Of a stretch of 64,000 nucleotides of DNA, positions 1-9,643 are shown piece after piece. The DNA comes from CBDHFQ01 sp965262565 (GTDB taxonomy: Bacteria; Bacteroidota; Bacteroidia; J057), in NCBI GenBank assembly GCA_965262565.1, contig CBDHFQ010000007.1:248001-312000 (forward strand), given 5' to 3'. Each line of letters opens with the position of its first letter. Position 1 is the first letter of the stretch. Below the pieces are notes generated by a model that had not been told where the DNA came from, made no database searches, and saw only the letters and a list, made by a program, of their open reading frames with translations. Both the position numbers and the translations under genes were made by a program.

Positions 1-204
1 TGGAAAAAGAAATGGCAAGCATCAAAAACTTATGATCTAACATCCAAATAAATACATTTTTATATGTCGTAACGGCTTTATCCACTTTTTACATATATCA
101 CAAAGAAGAGATTGTACTTATGTGCAGTCTCTTTGTATTTATAACAGCCTGTAAACATATACATCTTTTGTATAGTTTAGTTCCAATGACTTCTTACTTA
201 TCAT
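1..204. other. Upstream non-coding stretch
   Basis: AT-rich sequence with no convincing gene. The two ligase-cluster partners of the following helicase (metallo-beta-lactamase exonuclease and ATP-dependent DNA ligase) are not visible here. They could lie further upstream, outside the window, or elsewhere in the genome. Confidence 0.5.
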
Positions 205-2718
205 TTGTTTACCTCCTTGACCATTAATTCATCACATATAAAAACGATAGAAGAGTTAGTGGATATGGGAAATAACTGGTATCAATCCAGGTCGTGGAAG
301 GCTTTTCCCTTTCAGGTCGAGATGATGCATTATTTCCTGAAAGGATACAATGGATTGTTAAACGCACCCACCGGCAGTGGAAAAACTTTCGCCATGTGGG
401 TTCCCATTCTGCTTCATTGGATACGCTCTGAACACGGTAAGGAATCCATCCCTAAAAATCAAGGGTTACAAGTGATATGGATAACCCCTCTCAGAGCCTT
501 AGCTAAAGATATAGTAAGAGCTACTCAACAAGCCTGCTATGAAATGGATGTTCCCTGGGAAGTTCAAACCCGAACAGGAGATACTTCTTCCAGTATAAAA
601 AATCAACAATTGAGATCCATGCCTCAAGGGCTGGTAACCACTCCCGAAAGTATGCATGTGCTGTTTGCAAATAAACAACACCATCGGATATTCAGGCATA
701 TCCAGGCTATTATAATAGATGAGTGGCACGAATTAATTGGGACCAAGAGAGGAGTGCAGGTAGAACTTTGTATTTCTCGTCTAAGACAATTCAATCCCAA
801 TCTAAAGATCTGGGGTATTTCAGCTACCATTGGGAATATGGAAGAGGCGATCCAAACCCTATTGGGAAATGATTATAAAGAGCGACCTCATACGATCGTT
901 CGTTCCCGCATTCCCAAACAGATCGAAATAGAATCTGTCCTGCCTGATGAAATTGAAAAATTTCCCTGGGCCGGGCATCTGGGCACTAATATGATATATA
1001 AGGTTTTGCCTATCATAGAAAAAAGTACTAGTACATTACTTTTCACTAATACCAGAGCGCAAGCAGAATTATGGTATAGAGGATTGCTACAGGAAGCCCC
1101 AGAACTTGCAGGGATCATGGCTATGCATCATGGATCTATTTCTTCAGAAATGAGACACTGGGTAGAAGAAGCTCTTCATGAAGGGAAGCTAAAGATTGTG
1201 GTTTGCACTTCCAGCCTGGATCTGGGAGTAGATTTCAGGCCTGTAGATACAGTTATTCAAGTGGGTGGCCCTAAAGGAGTTGCTCGCTTTATCCAGCGTG
1301 CCGGCAGAAGTGGTCATAGGCCAGGAGAAATCAGTAACATGTATTTTGTTCCTACTCACTCCTTAGAATTAGTAGAAGCTGCAGCTATCAGACAAGCTGT
1401 CTCAGATAAAGTCATAGAATCCCGGATTCCCATCATCAAACCCATTGATGTACTCATTCAATATGCCCTTGTATTAGCCGTTTCGGGAGGATTTTATCCC
1501 GAGGATCTTTATGATGAAGTGATTACTTCTTATGCTTTTCAACATCTCAGGCCTGAGGAGTTCCAGTGGGTGCTGGAGTTTATTACTACAGGAGGAAGTT
1601 CACTTTCGGCTTATGAGGAATATAAAAAGGTAGAGATTGAAGAGGATGGTAAATATGTGATTACCGATAGGAAAATAGCAAGGCAGGTGAGATTGTCCAT
1701 AGGAACGATCGTAGGAGATGCTACCCTCCATGTGAAATTTATGGGAGGAAAGCGCATCGGAACGGTAGAAGAAAGTTTTATTTCCCAGGTAAAACCAGGA
1801 GATACCTTTTGGTTCGGGGGAAGGAATCTGGAACTCATTCGCATTCGGAATATGGAGGCCCTTGTAAAAAAGTCCAAGAAGAAAACCGGGGTAGTCCCGC
1901 GATGGATGGGAAGCCGGATGCAACTTAGCTCCCAGATTTCCATGCTACTTAGAGCAAAAATCGAAAGCTATCTCAACCAGCAAATACAAGATGTAGAGCT
2001 TTCAACGATCATCCCTATGTTAGATCTACAAGCAAGATGGTCCGCTATTCCCCATCAGGAAGAATGCCTTATTGAATCCATACATAGCAGAGAGGGCCAT
2101 CATCTATTTATATATCCCTTTGAAGGGAGAGTTATACATGAATTCCTGGGAGCACTTACAGCTTACCGCATATCCCAAATGACGCCTATATCATTTTCTA
2201 TTGCTATGAATGATTATGGCTTTGAATTGCTCTCTGATCAGGAAATACCCATAGAAGAAGCTCTGGAAAATCACCTTTTTTCCACCAACCAACTTTCAGA
2301 TGATATTACTCAAAGCATTAACAGAACTGAAATGGCCAGAAGGAGATTTAGGGAAATCTCTGTAATAAGTGGATTGACATTCCAGGGCTATCCGGGAAAG
2401 CAATTGGCATTTCGACACCTTCAGGCTTCTACCAATCTACTTTTTAAAGTATTTAAAGAATATGACACACATAATTTGCTGCTGGAACAAGCCTATAGAG
2501 AAGTATTAGACTATCATATAGATGGAAATAGATTAAAAGAGGTACTACATCGACTCGATCAGCAACACGTCGTTTTACAACATCCCAAAAAATTTACTCC
2601 TTTTTGCTTCCCAATTATGGTCGATCGCTTGCGTGAGAAGTTAAGTTCTGAGAAATTAGTGGACAGAATAGCTAAAATGCAGGTCCAGTTAGAACGACAA
2701 GCTGGTGCGGAATATTGA
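205..2718 (+). CDS. Ligase-associated DEXH-box DNA helicase (Lhr-like)
   Basis: Superfamily 2 helicase of the ligase-associated type, expected to unwind DNA in a repair pathway with an ATP-dependent ligase and a metallophosphoesterase. Visible motifs are Walker A (NAPTGSGKT, about residues 53-61), the DEXH-type box IIIDEWHEL (about 168-176), motif III (SATIG) and motif VI (QRAGRSGHRPG, about 365-375), followed by the long C-terminal winged-helix/Lhr-core region. The length (837 aa) suits the family. The start is uncertain: the longest frame opens with TTG at 205, with in-frame GTG at 259 and ATG at 265. The family usually begins only a few residues before the WxxFxFQ motif, so 259 or 265 is plausible. 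The gene directly precedes pdeM, whose reading frame touches its stop, so the two form an operon. Confidence 0.9.
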   Translation: MFTSLTINSSHIKTIEELVDMGNNWYQSRSWKAFPFQVEMMHYFLKGYNGLLNAPTGSGKTFAMWVPILLHWIRSEHGKESIPKNQGLQVIWITPLRALAKDIVRATQQACYEMDVPWEVQTRTGDTSSSIKNQQLRSMPQGLVTTPESMHVLFANKQHHRIFRHIQAIIIDEWHELIGTKRGVQVELCISRLRQFNPNLKIWGISATIGNMEEAIQTLLGNDYKERPHTIVRSRIPKQIEIESVLPDEIEKFPWAGHLGTNMIYKVLPIIEKSTSTLLFTNTRAQAELWYRGLLQEAPELAGIMAMHHGSISSEMRHWVEEALHEGKLKIVVCTSSLDLGVDFRPVDTVIQVGGPKGVARFIQRAGRSGHRPGEISNMYFVPTHSLELVEAAAIRQAVSDKVIESRIPIIKPIDVLIQYALVLAVSGGFYPEDLYDEVITSYAFQHLRPEEFQWVLEFITTGGSSLSAYEEYKKVEIEEDGKYVITDRKIARQVRLSIGTIVGDATLHVKFMGGKRIGTVEESFISQVKPGDTFWFGGRNLELIRIRNMEALVKKSKKKTGVVPRWMGSRMQLSSQISMLLRAKIESYLNQQIQDVELSTIIPMLDLQARWSAIPHQEECLIESIHSREGHHLFIYPFEGRVIHEFLGALTAYRISQMTPISFSIAMNDYGFELLSDQEIPIEEALENHLFSTNQLSDDITQSINRTEMARRRFREISVISGLTFQGYPGKQLAFRHLQASTNLLFKVFKEYDTHNLLLEQAYREVLDYHIDGNRLKEVLHRLDQQHVVLQHPKKFTPFCFPIMVDRLREKLSSEKLVDRIAKMQVQLERQAGAEY

Positions 2719-2723
2719 CCTTT

Positions 2724-3407
2724 ATGTTATCAGTTCAGTCCTACACTAAAATTCATTTACAAGAGCAGACATGGTATCTTCTCCCTCAAAAAGCTGTGTA
2801 TTGGGAAGAAGCTAATGCGCTTATATTTTCAGATTTACATATAGGCAAGGCGGGCCATTTTCGCAAGAGCGGCATCCCTATCTCGGGCGAATTAACCAGG
2901 CATGATTTGGCTAAGCTCAAAACGTTGAGTTATAGGTTTCGTCCTGATCGCATTCTCATCCTTGGAGATCTTTTTCATAGCACGTATAATAAAGAATGGG
3001 AATCGCTGGCAACTTGTATTAAGGAAATTAGCGATTCCTTGCACACACAGATTTCACTTATTCTTGGAAATCACGATATTCTGAGATTAGAAAGATACCA
3101 GCAACTAGGGATGGAAGTTTATACAAATTTTCTGTCCATAGATCCTTTCTGTTTTATTCATGAACCCGTTTTAGAGAGATCACAAATTCCCGATGGCTTA
3201 TATGCAGTAAGTGGGCATATCCATCCCGGAGTACAATTAAGAGGATCTGGAAGGCAAAAGCTCCATTTACCTTGTTTTCATTTTAATGATCATCAAGCGA
3301 TTTTACCAGCATTTGGGAAGTTTACGGGATTGTATATTGTTCTACCCAAAAAAAAGGACCGAATTTATGCTATTGCTGATAATCAGGTAATTACCTTAAA
3401 CAAGTGA
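2724..3407 (+). CDS. pdeM: Ligase-associated DNA damage response endonuclease PdeM (calcineurin-like phosphoesterase)
   Basis: Metallophosphoesterase whose family is found beside ligase-associated helicases. It shows the standard metal-binding blocks in order: SDLHIGK, GDLFHS, GNHD and SGHIHPG. About 227 residues, the usual family size. The ATG at 2724 is taken as start; an in-frame TTG at 2715 overlaps the helicase stop but adds only three residues. Coupling to the helicase (spacer under 10 nt) supports a shared DNA-repair role. Its stop lies 5 nt from the stop of the convergent rhomboid gene. Confidence 0.9.
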   Translation: MLSVQSYTKIHLQEQTWYLLPQKAVYWEEANALIFSDLHIGKAGHFRKSGIPISGELTRHDLAKLKTLSYRFRPDRILILGDLFHSTYNKEWESLATCIKEISDSLHTQISLILGNHDILRLERYQQLGMEVYTNFLSIDPFCFIHEPVLERSQIPDGLYAVSGHIHPGVQLRGSGRQKLHLPCFHFNDHQAILPAFGKFTGLYIVLPKKKDRIYAIADNQVITLNK

Positions 3408-3412
3408 ACCCT

Positions 3413-4060
3413 TTAGCTCCTTCGTTTAGCTGATTGAGGTTTTATTTTTGGATGAGATCCTACCTTCGGCAGGGGTTTATTGTCTCTGTGCTGATCCCCA
3501 CTAACTAGAGCGAAACCAAACATTGCTCCACAAATTCCTCCTATGATATGCGTAAACTGGCTAATCTGATCGTTATCCAATAGTTGGACAACTTCTTTCC
3601 CTAAAAACAAAATAACTACCAAGATAAAGGTGAGGGGAATATGTCCCGCCCGCGCATTCGCAAATGAGGCAAGAAGAATCATCATAAATACTACTCCACT
3701 TGCTCCCAGTAGAGCGGAGTCAAAAAATATAACTTGTAAAAGTCCTGTAACCAATGCAGTAAACAAAATCATGATGAGCAACTGGGTAGAACCATATTTT
3801 TCTTCCAGAATAGGGCCTAACAATAATATCAGGGTAAAATTACTGGCTAAATGTTCCCAGTTACTATGCCCGATGATATGGGTGAAGAATCGAGGATACC
3901 AAAAGGGATCTGTCCATTCCCAAACAGGAAAAACGGTAAAATAGTCCATTAATCCTCTTCCGTAAGGGCTGGGGATAGGTAAAAAAGTATCCAGCAGTAG
4001 GATCAAAGCGCTTAATAATGTATAATTAAGAACAATAGGTGCGTTATAATGTATTCTCAT
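3413..4060 (-). CDS. Rhomboid-family intramembrane serine protease
   Basis: Polytopic membrane protein of 215 aa with about six hydrophobic segments. The catalytic dyad is recognisable: the nucleophile Ser121 in GASG and His171 in the later HIIGG segment. The conserved HxNxxHLxxN-like segment (HSNWEHLASNF, about 65-75) is also present, as in rhomboid proteases that cleave transmembrane substrates inside the bilayer. The C-terminus is basic and cytoplasmic-like (residues about 190-215). The substrate cannot be told from the sequence. It is a single gene, convergent with pdeM. Confidence 0.88.
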   Translation of the reverse strand: MRIHYNAPIVLNYTLLSALILLLDTFLPIPSPYGRGLMDYFTVFPVWEWTDPFWYPRFFTHIIGHSNWEHLASNFTLILLLGPILEEKYGSTQLLIMILFTALVTGLLQVIFFDSALLGASGVVFMMILLASFANARAGHIPLTFILVVILFLGKEVVQLLDNDQISQFTHIIGGICGAMFGFALVSGDQHRDNKPLPKVGSHPKIKPQSAKRRS

Positions 4061-4160
4061 AGTAACTTTTCATTCATTACATAAGATAAAAAAAGCTCTA
4101 TTCATATACGAAGCTTGTGGGTAAAGTTTTTTCAATCAATAATTCAAGCTACAGCTTACC

Positions 4161-4538
4161 ATGGGAAATTCAATCAGATGGGCATTTATCAGTGGTGCAT
4201 TTCTAGGTCTTAGTGGGGTCGTAGCAGGAGCTATGGGGGCTCATGCTCTCAAGGAGGTTTTATCTCCAGGTTTGATGGATGCATTTGAGACAGCTGTTCG
4301 GTTCCAAATGTACCACGCTATAATGTTGATATTGCTGGGAATTATCGGTAAGTCCTTTCCACACAGATTCATTTTCCCGGCAATTATCTGTATGACCGTT
4401 GGAACCCTTCTTTTCTCCGGGTCCATTTACATCCTGACTACCAGTAATATTAATGTAGGTATTATCACACCTATTGGTGGTACGGTACTGATCGTAGGAT
4501 GGGGATTACTACTTGTTTGGGCGCTGAGATATTTTTGA
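4161..4538 (+). CDS. DUF423 family small membrane protein (YgdD-like)
   Basis: A 125-residue protein with four predicted transmembrane helices and the family signature GAMGAHAL near residues 24-31 plus the FQMYHAI segment at about 48-54. DUF423 proteins are widespread inner-membrane proteins of unknown function. The ATG follows a short AT-rich leader. The stop codon abuts the stop of the convergent murein transglycosylase, leaving no spacer and no obvious terminator between them. Confidence 0.88.
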   Translation: MGNSIRWAFISGAFLGLSGVVAGAMGAHALKEVLSPGLMDAFETAVRFQMYHAIMLILLGIIGKSFPHRFIFPAIICMTVGTLLFSGSIYILTTSNINVGIITPIGGTVLIVGWGLLLVWALRYF

Positions 4539-6065
4539 TTATCTGAGTCTTATTTTTTGTCCAACGTCTAAATCACCTGCCTTTAGACCAGGATTTAACG
4601 CCAGAATCTGACTGACATTAATATCATCATGTCTTCTAGCTATATCCCATAAAGTATCTCCTTTTTGAATCGTGTAATACATATGATTATTTACTCCTTT
4701 TTCATATGTACGCTTTGCGATAGATTCATCAGTAGAAGGTAGAAGTTGTTTCCCATTTGTATATAAAACTAATTTTTGCCCTACTTTAATTCTGTAGTTT
4801 CGCAGATTGTTCCAATAGGCCACTTGTCTAGCCGATACCTGATATTTTTCCGCTATAGATCCAACAACATCACCTGATTTGACGATATAATAGGTAGGTT
4901 TTCCCGGTGGCGTTTTTCTCGCTGAGGATTGATGGACTGCTGTCGTTTGGGAAGAATTACTTCTTTTGCTTCCATGGGATGAACGAGCATTAGTTTGGCG
5001 TTTGTTGCCGTACCTCGATTTGATGTTATTTCCATATCTGGCAAAATATTCTCCCACATTAGCTGGAGCATTTAGTACATAAACATCTCCCATATAAGGA
5101 ATCCTTCCATATTTAAGTGCTGGATTCAATCTTGTTAACAATGACAGGTCTGTGTGTGTCATATCAGCAATATTAGCCAGACTAATTTCCATTCTTTTGA
5201 TATGAATGGTATCCTGCTCTAAATCAAGGTCGACGTATACGGGATATAAATTATGTTCCGAAGCATATTCAAAGCTATAGGTGGCAGCAATGAAGCCCGG
5301 AACGTATCCCCTTGTTTCCCTAGGTAAATATCTTCTGATTTCCCAGAAGTTCTTCAATCCTCCCGATCTAAGAATTGCCTTCCGGACGTTTCCTCTTCCG
5401 CAATTATAAGCGGCAATGGCTAATAACCAATCTCCAAATTCGTCATAGGCATCTTGTAAATAAGCAATGGCCGCTTTGGTAGACTTATATGGATCTTTCC
5501 GCTCATCTACAAAGGAATTAATTTTTAATCCGTAACTTTTTGCTGTCCAAAGCATAAATTGCCATAAACCTACTGCGCCAGCTCGTGATCTGGCCTGAGG
5601 ATTTAAAGCGCTTTCCACAATGGGGAGATATTTTAGCTCTAAAGGGAGTCCAGCTTTGTCTAATTCCTCTTCGAAGATGGGAAAATATACCTTGGAAATT
5701 CCCAACATTCTCGACATTTGGTCTCTTCTCCTAAGGGTATACAGATCTATGTAATTCTGGACATAATGGTTGTAATCAAGAGAAATAATAGCCGGAAGAT
5801 CCCTTAAGCGTTGCTTTACCACCTCTGAACTATAGGTAGGTACTTCATCAGGGCGAAATTGATGAGTATTATATATAAGGGTATCATAAACGCTGGACCT
5901 TGTCTTGCCAAACGCTTTAGTATCTTCTAATTGATCTAATCTTTGGGAAATATAATTGATTTCTTCACCTTCAATAGAAGTCTCGGCTGATATTCGAGAT
6001 TCTTGAGCGGTTAGAGGAGAAAGGAAAAAAATAACTAAGCATAGACTAATAAGCCGACCCTTCAT
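4539..6065 (-). CDS. mltD: Membrane-bound lytic murein transglycosylase D-like, with two LysM domains
   Basis: Cell-wall glycan-cleaving enzyme of 508 aa. It has a signal peptide (residues 1-20, ending LTAQ) without a lipobox, and an SLT domain from about 135 to 260 with the catalytic glutamate in PIVESALNP followed by GAVGLWQFM. A Ser/Lys-rich linker (about 345-385) is followed by two LysM modules: about 392-437, and 461-507 with the KGDTLWDIA motif. The modules would bind peptidoglycan in the periplasm. Apparently monocistronic. The symbol is by similarity of architecture to MltD. Confidence 0.9.
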   Translation of the reverse strand: MKGRLISLCLVIFFLSPLTAQESRISAETSIEGEEINYISQRLDQLEDTKAFGKTRSSVYDTLIYNTHQFRPDEVPTYSSEVVKQRLRDLPAIISLDYNHYVQNYIDLYTLRRRDQMSRMLGISKVYFPIFEEELDKAGLPLELKYLPIVESALNPQARSRAGAVGLWQFMLWTAKSYGLKINSFVDERKDPYKSTKAAIAYLQDAYDEFGDWLLAIAAYNCGRGNVRKAILRSGGLKNFWEIRRYLPRETRGYVPGFIAATYSFEYASEHNLYPVYVDLDLEQDTIHIKRMEISLANIADMTHTDLSLLTRLNPALKYGRIPYMGDVYVLNAPANVGEYFARYGNNIKSRYGNKRQTNARSSHGSKRSNSSQTTAVHQSSARKTPPGKPTYYIVKSGDVVGSIAEKYQVSARQVAYWNNLRNYRIKVGQKLVLYTNGKQLLPSTDESIAKRTYEKGVNNHMYYTIQKGDTLWDIARRHDDINVSQILALNPGLKAGDLDVGQKIRLR

Positions 6066-6185
6066 GGAATTAATGGTTAAGTCGATTAGATCGGTGAATA
6101 TAGAAAACTAAATTCACGATATAAAAATTTATTTCGCGATATTTTCCCTGGAAGCTCATAGACTGAAAAATGTTTCCCATATTTA

Positions 6186-6216
6186 TTGGGATTGTCAAAC
6201 ATTATCGCCAATTTTG
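6186..6216 (+). promoter_or_regulatory. Candidate Bacteroidota-type promoter of rpmB
   Basis: A TTG at 6186-6188 and CAATTTTG at 6209-6216 (one mismatch from TAnnTTTG) are separated by 20 nt, the spacing typical of the primary sigma factor in this phylum. The start codon of rpmB follows 24 nt further on. Confidence 0.6.
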
Positions 6217-6240
6217 CACTCCAAAATAAGTTAAAAGATT

Positions 6241-6477
6241 ATGGCCAGAGTTTGTGATGTGACAGGGAAAAGACCCATGTCAGGGAATCATGTATCAAAA
6301 TCAAATAATAAGGTTAAAAGAAAATTCTATCCTAACCTTATTAAGAAGCGATTCTATCTTCCTGAGGAAGACAGATGGATTACCCTTAAAATTGCTGCTT
6401 CTACCCTTAGAACGATTAATAAAAAGGGAATCACCACTGTAGTGAAGGAAATGCGAGCACAAGGGAAGAAGATTTAA
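6241..6477 (+). CDS. rpmB: 50S ribosomal protein L28
   Basis: A 78-residue ribosomal protein starting MARVCDVTGKRP and rich in Lys/Arg, with the central KRFYLPEEDRWITLKI segment usual for L28. It binds 23S rRNA in the large subunit. Only one cysteine is present, so this is the zinc-free form. In many Bacteroidota rpmB is followed by rpmG and a DUF4295 gene. Here it is alone and faces the convergent folA, so rpmG must be elsewhere. Confidence 0.97.
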   Translation: MARVCDVTGKRPMSGNHVSKSNNKVKRKFYPNLIKKRFYLPEEDRWITLKIAASTLRTINKKGITTVVKEMRAQGKKI

Positions 6478-6498
6478 ATTCCATGTATTTCTCATATC

Positions 6499-6993
6499 CT
6501 ATTTTCTCAAGTAAATCGTAAAGGTATATGGATATGGATTTAATTCATCTGCTTCATGCGATTCGCGGCTAGCTACTCTCCATATCCTATCATCAATCTT
6601 TGGGAAGAAGGTATCTCCTTCAAATTCTGCATCGATATGGGTGATTACCAGTTCATCTGCATCAGAAATGGTTTGTTCATAAATTCTTCCCCCTCCTAAC
6701 ACATATACCTTATCAACGACAAACTTACTGGCTATTTCATAAGCCTGGATAACATTATTTACTACTATGTGATCCGTTTTGTAATTCTCATTTCTAGTAA
6801 TGATAATATGTTTGCTACCGGGGAAAAAGTCTGTCTCCACATTTTCTTCATATGATTTTCTTCCCATGATCAATACCTGATCTTTGATCACATTTATTAA
6901 AAAATCTCTGTCGGCAGGCATATCCCACACTAATCCCCCTTCCTTCCCCAGGACATTGTTGTTAGAAATGGCAGCAATTAAAATTTTTTTCAT
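6499..6993 (-). CDS. folA: Dihydrofolate reductase
   Basis: A 164-residue DHFR that reduces dihydrofolate with NADPH for one-carbon metabolism. The N-terminal pattern (IAAISNNNVLGKEGGLVW) is typical, the substrate-binding acidic residue is Asp28 in DMPAD, and the NADPH-binding elements MGRKSYE and YVLGGGRIYEQ are intact. No thyA lies next to it; it stands alone, convergent with rpmB. Confidence 0.96.
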   Translation of the reverse strand: MKKILIAAISNNNVLGKEGGLVWDMPADRDFLINVIKDQVLIMGRKSYEENVETDFFPGSKHIIITRNENYKTDHIVVNNVIQAYEIASKFVVDKVYVLGGGRIYEQTISDADELVITHIDAEFEGDTFFPKIDDRIWRVASRESHEADELNPYPYTFTIYLRK

Positions 6994-7177
6994 AGGAAAT
7001 GACCCTCTCTACGTCGTCGGAATTCTTTCTGTTATATTTTTTAGTTATTATACACAATTATAGTAAAAAGGCCTTATTCTAAACTGACAAAACGCTAATT
7101 ATTATCAGTTATCTATCTACTCCAGCCATAGAAAGACTTATACAATTATGTTTCCTGAAGTATTTGCAGAATTTATG

Positions 7178-7185
7178 TAATTTTG
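7178..7185 (+). promoter_or_regulatory. Candidate -7 element upstream of the secernin-like gene
   Basis: TAATTTTG is an exact TAnnTTTG match and ends 17 nt before the start codon. A good TTG at the expected upstream distance is missing (CTG at 7155-7157), so the assignment is tentative. Confidence 0.4.
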
Positions 7186-7202
7186 TGTATTAAATAAGTT
7201 GT

Positions 7203-8543
7203 ATGTGCGCTTCATTCCTCGCAACCCCATATGTAACAGGATCTGGAAGTTTTGTTTATGCCAAAAATTCCTACAGGGAACCTAATGAAGCCCAAAGTGT
7301 GATCAGAATTCCCAGTAAAGAACATTTTGCCTCTCATACCCCAACTACTCATATCACCATTCCTCAGGTGCCGGAGACGTTTGGAATGATCCTATGTAAG
7401 CCTTTTCATAGTTGGGGAGCAGAAATGGGGATCAACGAATATGGGGTAGTGGTTGGGAATGAAGTCATTAAAACGAGAGTTTCTTTTAATAGAGATAATA
7501 AAGGACTTACCGGACTGGATATTGTCAGACTTACATTAGAGAGAAGTACTTCTGCTGAAGATGCGCTCGAACAGTTGACTTATTTTATCGAGCAATTTGG
7601 TCAGGACTCCTATGCAGGTTACCAGCGAAGAAATGCTTATTATCATAATAGCTTCATCATTTTAGATGCCCATGAAGCTTTTCTGGTGGAAACTGCTGGA
7701 AGGGAGTGGGTAGCCAAAAGCGTAAAAGGATTTTATGCTCTTACTAATCACTTAACAATTAAAGATAAATACGAATATTCCAGCGATACCCTAATCGAAT
7801 ATGCGAGAAGTAAAGGGTGGATAGGGCTAAAACAGAAATTTAGTTTTGAAAAAATTTATAGTCCTAAATGGCATCCAGGTGTGAGTATTAGTAAAAGAAG
7901 AAGGCAATGGCTGTTTGATGAGGCAAAAAAATATGAGCAAAAATTGGATATATCCAAGGCTATTTTGCTGTTGAAGGGGAAAGATGTCAATAGAGATAGA
8001 TATGATCCCGCATCAGATGGTCCTTTCGCTGTAAGTCTTCAGGCGGATGGCTTATTGTCCAGATGGCAAACGACGGGTTCCATGATTGTAGAACTACGTC
8101 CAGATGAAAGGCCTAATATTTGGGTGACTGGAACTTCCGCTCCCGAGCTATCGATTTTTAAACCTATATATTTAGATGGGACGGCATTAATGAAAAATGA
8201 ATGGCAAGAACCCGGACCTCAGGCAGACGAAACACTATGGTGGAAACATGAGAAACTGTATAGAATGGTTCTCAAAAACTATACAGAGGGATATTCCATC
8301 ATCAGGGAGGAAATTATGGAAAATCAGGATGAGTGGTTGAGAGATGTAAAAAAATTCACTAACAACTACACCACAGAAGAAGAATTTGACCATATCACCT
8401 ACTTTTACCAACGAAAACATCGGGAATTAATCCAGCAATGGACAGATACTATTCTTCAGGCCAATTTACCTTCTAGTAAATTTCATCCCTTCTATAAATG
8501 GTATTGGGAAAAATTAAATAAAGCTGCCAGCATAAGTCTCTAA
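7203..8543 (+). CDS. Secernin-like C69-family Ntn hydrolase
   Basis: A 446-residue protein resembling secernins and C69 dipeptidases. The second residue is Cys (MCASFL), the expected N-terminal nucleophile once Met is removed. It is followed by a family-like segment with KNSYREPNEAQ, and later WGAEMGINEYGVVVGNE and ETAGREWVA. There is no signal peptide, so a cytoplasmic amidase or peptidase acting on a small amide substrate is likely. The substrate is not predictable. Monocistronic; the start is fixed by the required MC. Confidence 0.8.
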   Translation: MCASFLATPYVTGSGSFVYAKNSYREPNEAQSVIRIPSKEHFASHTPTTHITIPQVPETFGMILCKPFHSWGAEMGINEYGVVVGNEVIKTRVSFNRDNKGLTGLDIVRLTLERSTSAEDALEQLTYFIEQFGQDSYAGYQRRNAYYHNSFIILDAHEAFLVETAGREWVAKSVKGFYALTNHLTIKDKYEYSSDTLIEYARSKGWIGLKQKFSFEKIYSPKWHPGVSISKRRRQWLFDEAKKYEQKLDISKAILLLKGKDVNRDRYDPASDGPFAVSLQADGLLSRWQTTGSMIVELRPDERPNIWVTGTSAPELSIFKPIYLDGTALMKNEWQEPGPQADETLWWKHEKLYRMVLKNYTEGYSIIREEIMENQDEWLRDVKKFTNNYTTEEEFDHITYFYQRKHRELIQQWTDTILQANLPSSKFHPFYKWYWEKLNKAASISL

Positions 8544-8584
8544 ATTGATTAAATACATTTCTTTTATATCCGTAAATGAAATAT

Positions 8585-8592
8585 TACATTTG
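8585..8592 (+). promoter_or_regulatory. Candidate -7 element upstream of the DUF2911 gene
   Basis: TACATTTG is an exact match to TAnnTTTG, 46 nt before the ATG at 8639. No clear TTG stands 20 nt upstream. Confidence 0.4.
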
Positions 8593-8638
8593 CGCCAAAA
8601 TCATATTGCCAAACTAACTTATTTAATTGTATAACCTT

Positions 8639-9487
8639 ATGAACAAGCAACTTTCATTCATCTTTTCATTTTTGTTGGCACTTACTTTCATGATGCAACA
8701 TGGTTATAGCCAACTAAATACTCCTGCTCCAAGCCCATCCAGTAAAGTAATCCAGGAATTTGGCTTAGGAAAAGTAACCATTGATTATTCTCGTCCAGGG
8801 GCTAAAGGCAGAAAGGTTATGGGTGACCTTGTACCTTTTGGTAAAATCTGGCGCACAGGAGCTAATGCTTCCACGAAAATCACTTTTTCCGATGATGTAA
8901 CCTTAGAGGGAAATGAGGTTAAAGCCGGAACTTATGCCCTATATTCTATTCCAGGGGAATCTGAGTGGACAATTATGTTATACAGTGATCTTGCATTAGG
9001 AGGGAATGTAGCTAAATATGATGAGTCAAAAGAGGTATTGCGTTTTACTGTTGCTTCTGAAGAAGTTCCAGTAATGATGGAAACCTTTACGATTACAATG
9101 GATGAAATTAAAGATGCTTCAGCAAAGTTATTGTTAGCCTGGGAGAAAACCATCGTTCCAATATCTGTAACTACTGATGTTGACACCAAGGTGATGGCTA
9201 TGATCGATAATACCTTAAATGGCCCTAATGAGAATTTCTATTTTCAGGCTGCTATGTATTATTTTAACAATGATAAGGATATCAACAAAGCTGTAGAATG
9301 GATTAACAAATCAGGAGATGATAAATTTTGGGTATTAACTCAAAAAGCCAGAATCATGGATAAAGCAGGAAAAAGAGAAGATGCCATTGAAATCTCCAAA
9401 AAAGCTATGCAGCTAGCGGAAGAAAATAAAAATGCTGATTACGTTAAAATCAATAAAGATTTATTGTCAGACTGGGAAGCTATGTAG
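8639..9487 (+). CDS. DUF2911 domain secreted protein
   Basis: A protein of about 282 aa with an N-terminal signal peptide (cleavage near GYSQ). It has a DUF2911 domain over roughly residues 25-165, recognisable by the GKVTIDYSRPGAKGRKVMG and GKIWRTGANASTKITF segments and by GTYALYSIPG. The C-terminal part (about 180-280) has a TPR-like helical composition. DUF2911 proteins are common exported proteins of Bacteroidota with no known activity. ATG 8639 is chosen over the TTG at 8627 because it starts the signal peptide directly. A strong hairpin terminator follows the stop. Confidence 0.85.
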   Translation: MNKQLSFIFSFLLALTFMMQHGYSQLNTPAPSPSSKVIQEFGLGKVTIDYSRPGAKGRKVMGDLVPFGKIWRTGANASTKITFSDDVTLEGNEVKAGTYALYSIPGESEWTIMLYSDLALGGNVAKYDESKEVLRFTVASEEVPVMMETFTITMDEIKDASAKLLLAWEKTIVPISVTTDVDTKVMAMIDNTLNGPNENFYFQAAMYYFNNDKDINKAVEWINKSGDDKFWVLTQKARIMDKAGKREDAIEISKKAMQLAEENKNADYVKINKDLLSDWEAM

Positions 9488-9513
9488 TCTATTCAGGATG
9501 TATATTTTTTCTC

Positions 9514-9556
9514 AAAAAGCATAAGGATAGGTTATTTTATCCTTATGCTTTTTTCT
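9514..9556 (+). terminator. Rho-independent terminator after the DUF2911 gene
   Basis: A perfect 16-bp stem (9514-9529 with 9538-9553) with an 8-nt loop, running into a T-rich stretch. The stem is largely A/T with a central AGGAT core. It covers the first possible start of the next reading frame, which argues for the later start at 9644. Confidence 0.9.
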
Positions 9557-9643
9557 TTTTTAAGGGATCAATTGGCGAATATGAATCTTTTATTTTATTC
9601 CTGCGTTATTCCTATTATTCACTATATCGCATACATAAATTCT

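Noticed and set aside
1600..1943. Antisense reading frames over the helicase gene
   Set aside because: They are shadows of a strongly conserved coding sequence on the other strand.
9545..9643. Upstream start for the small exported protein at 9644
   Set aside because: It would begin inside the terminator hairpin of the previous gene and place a signal peptide internally.
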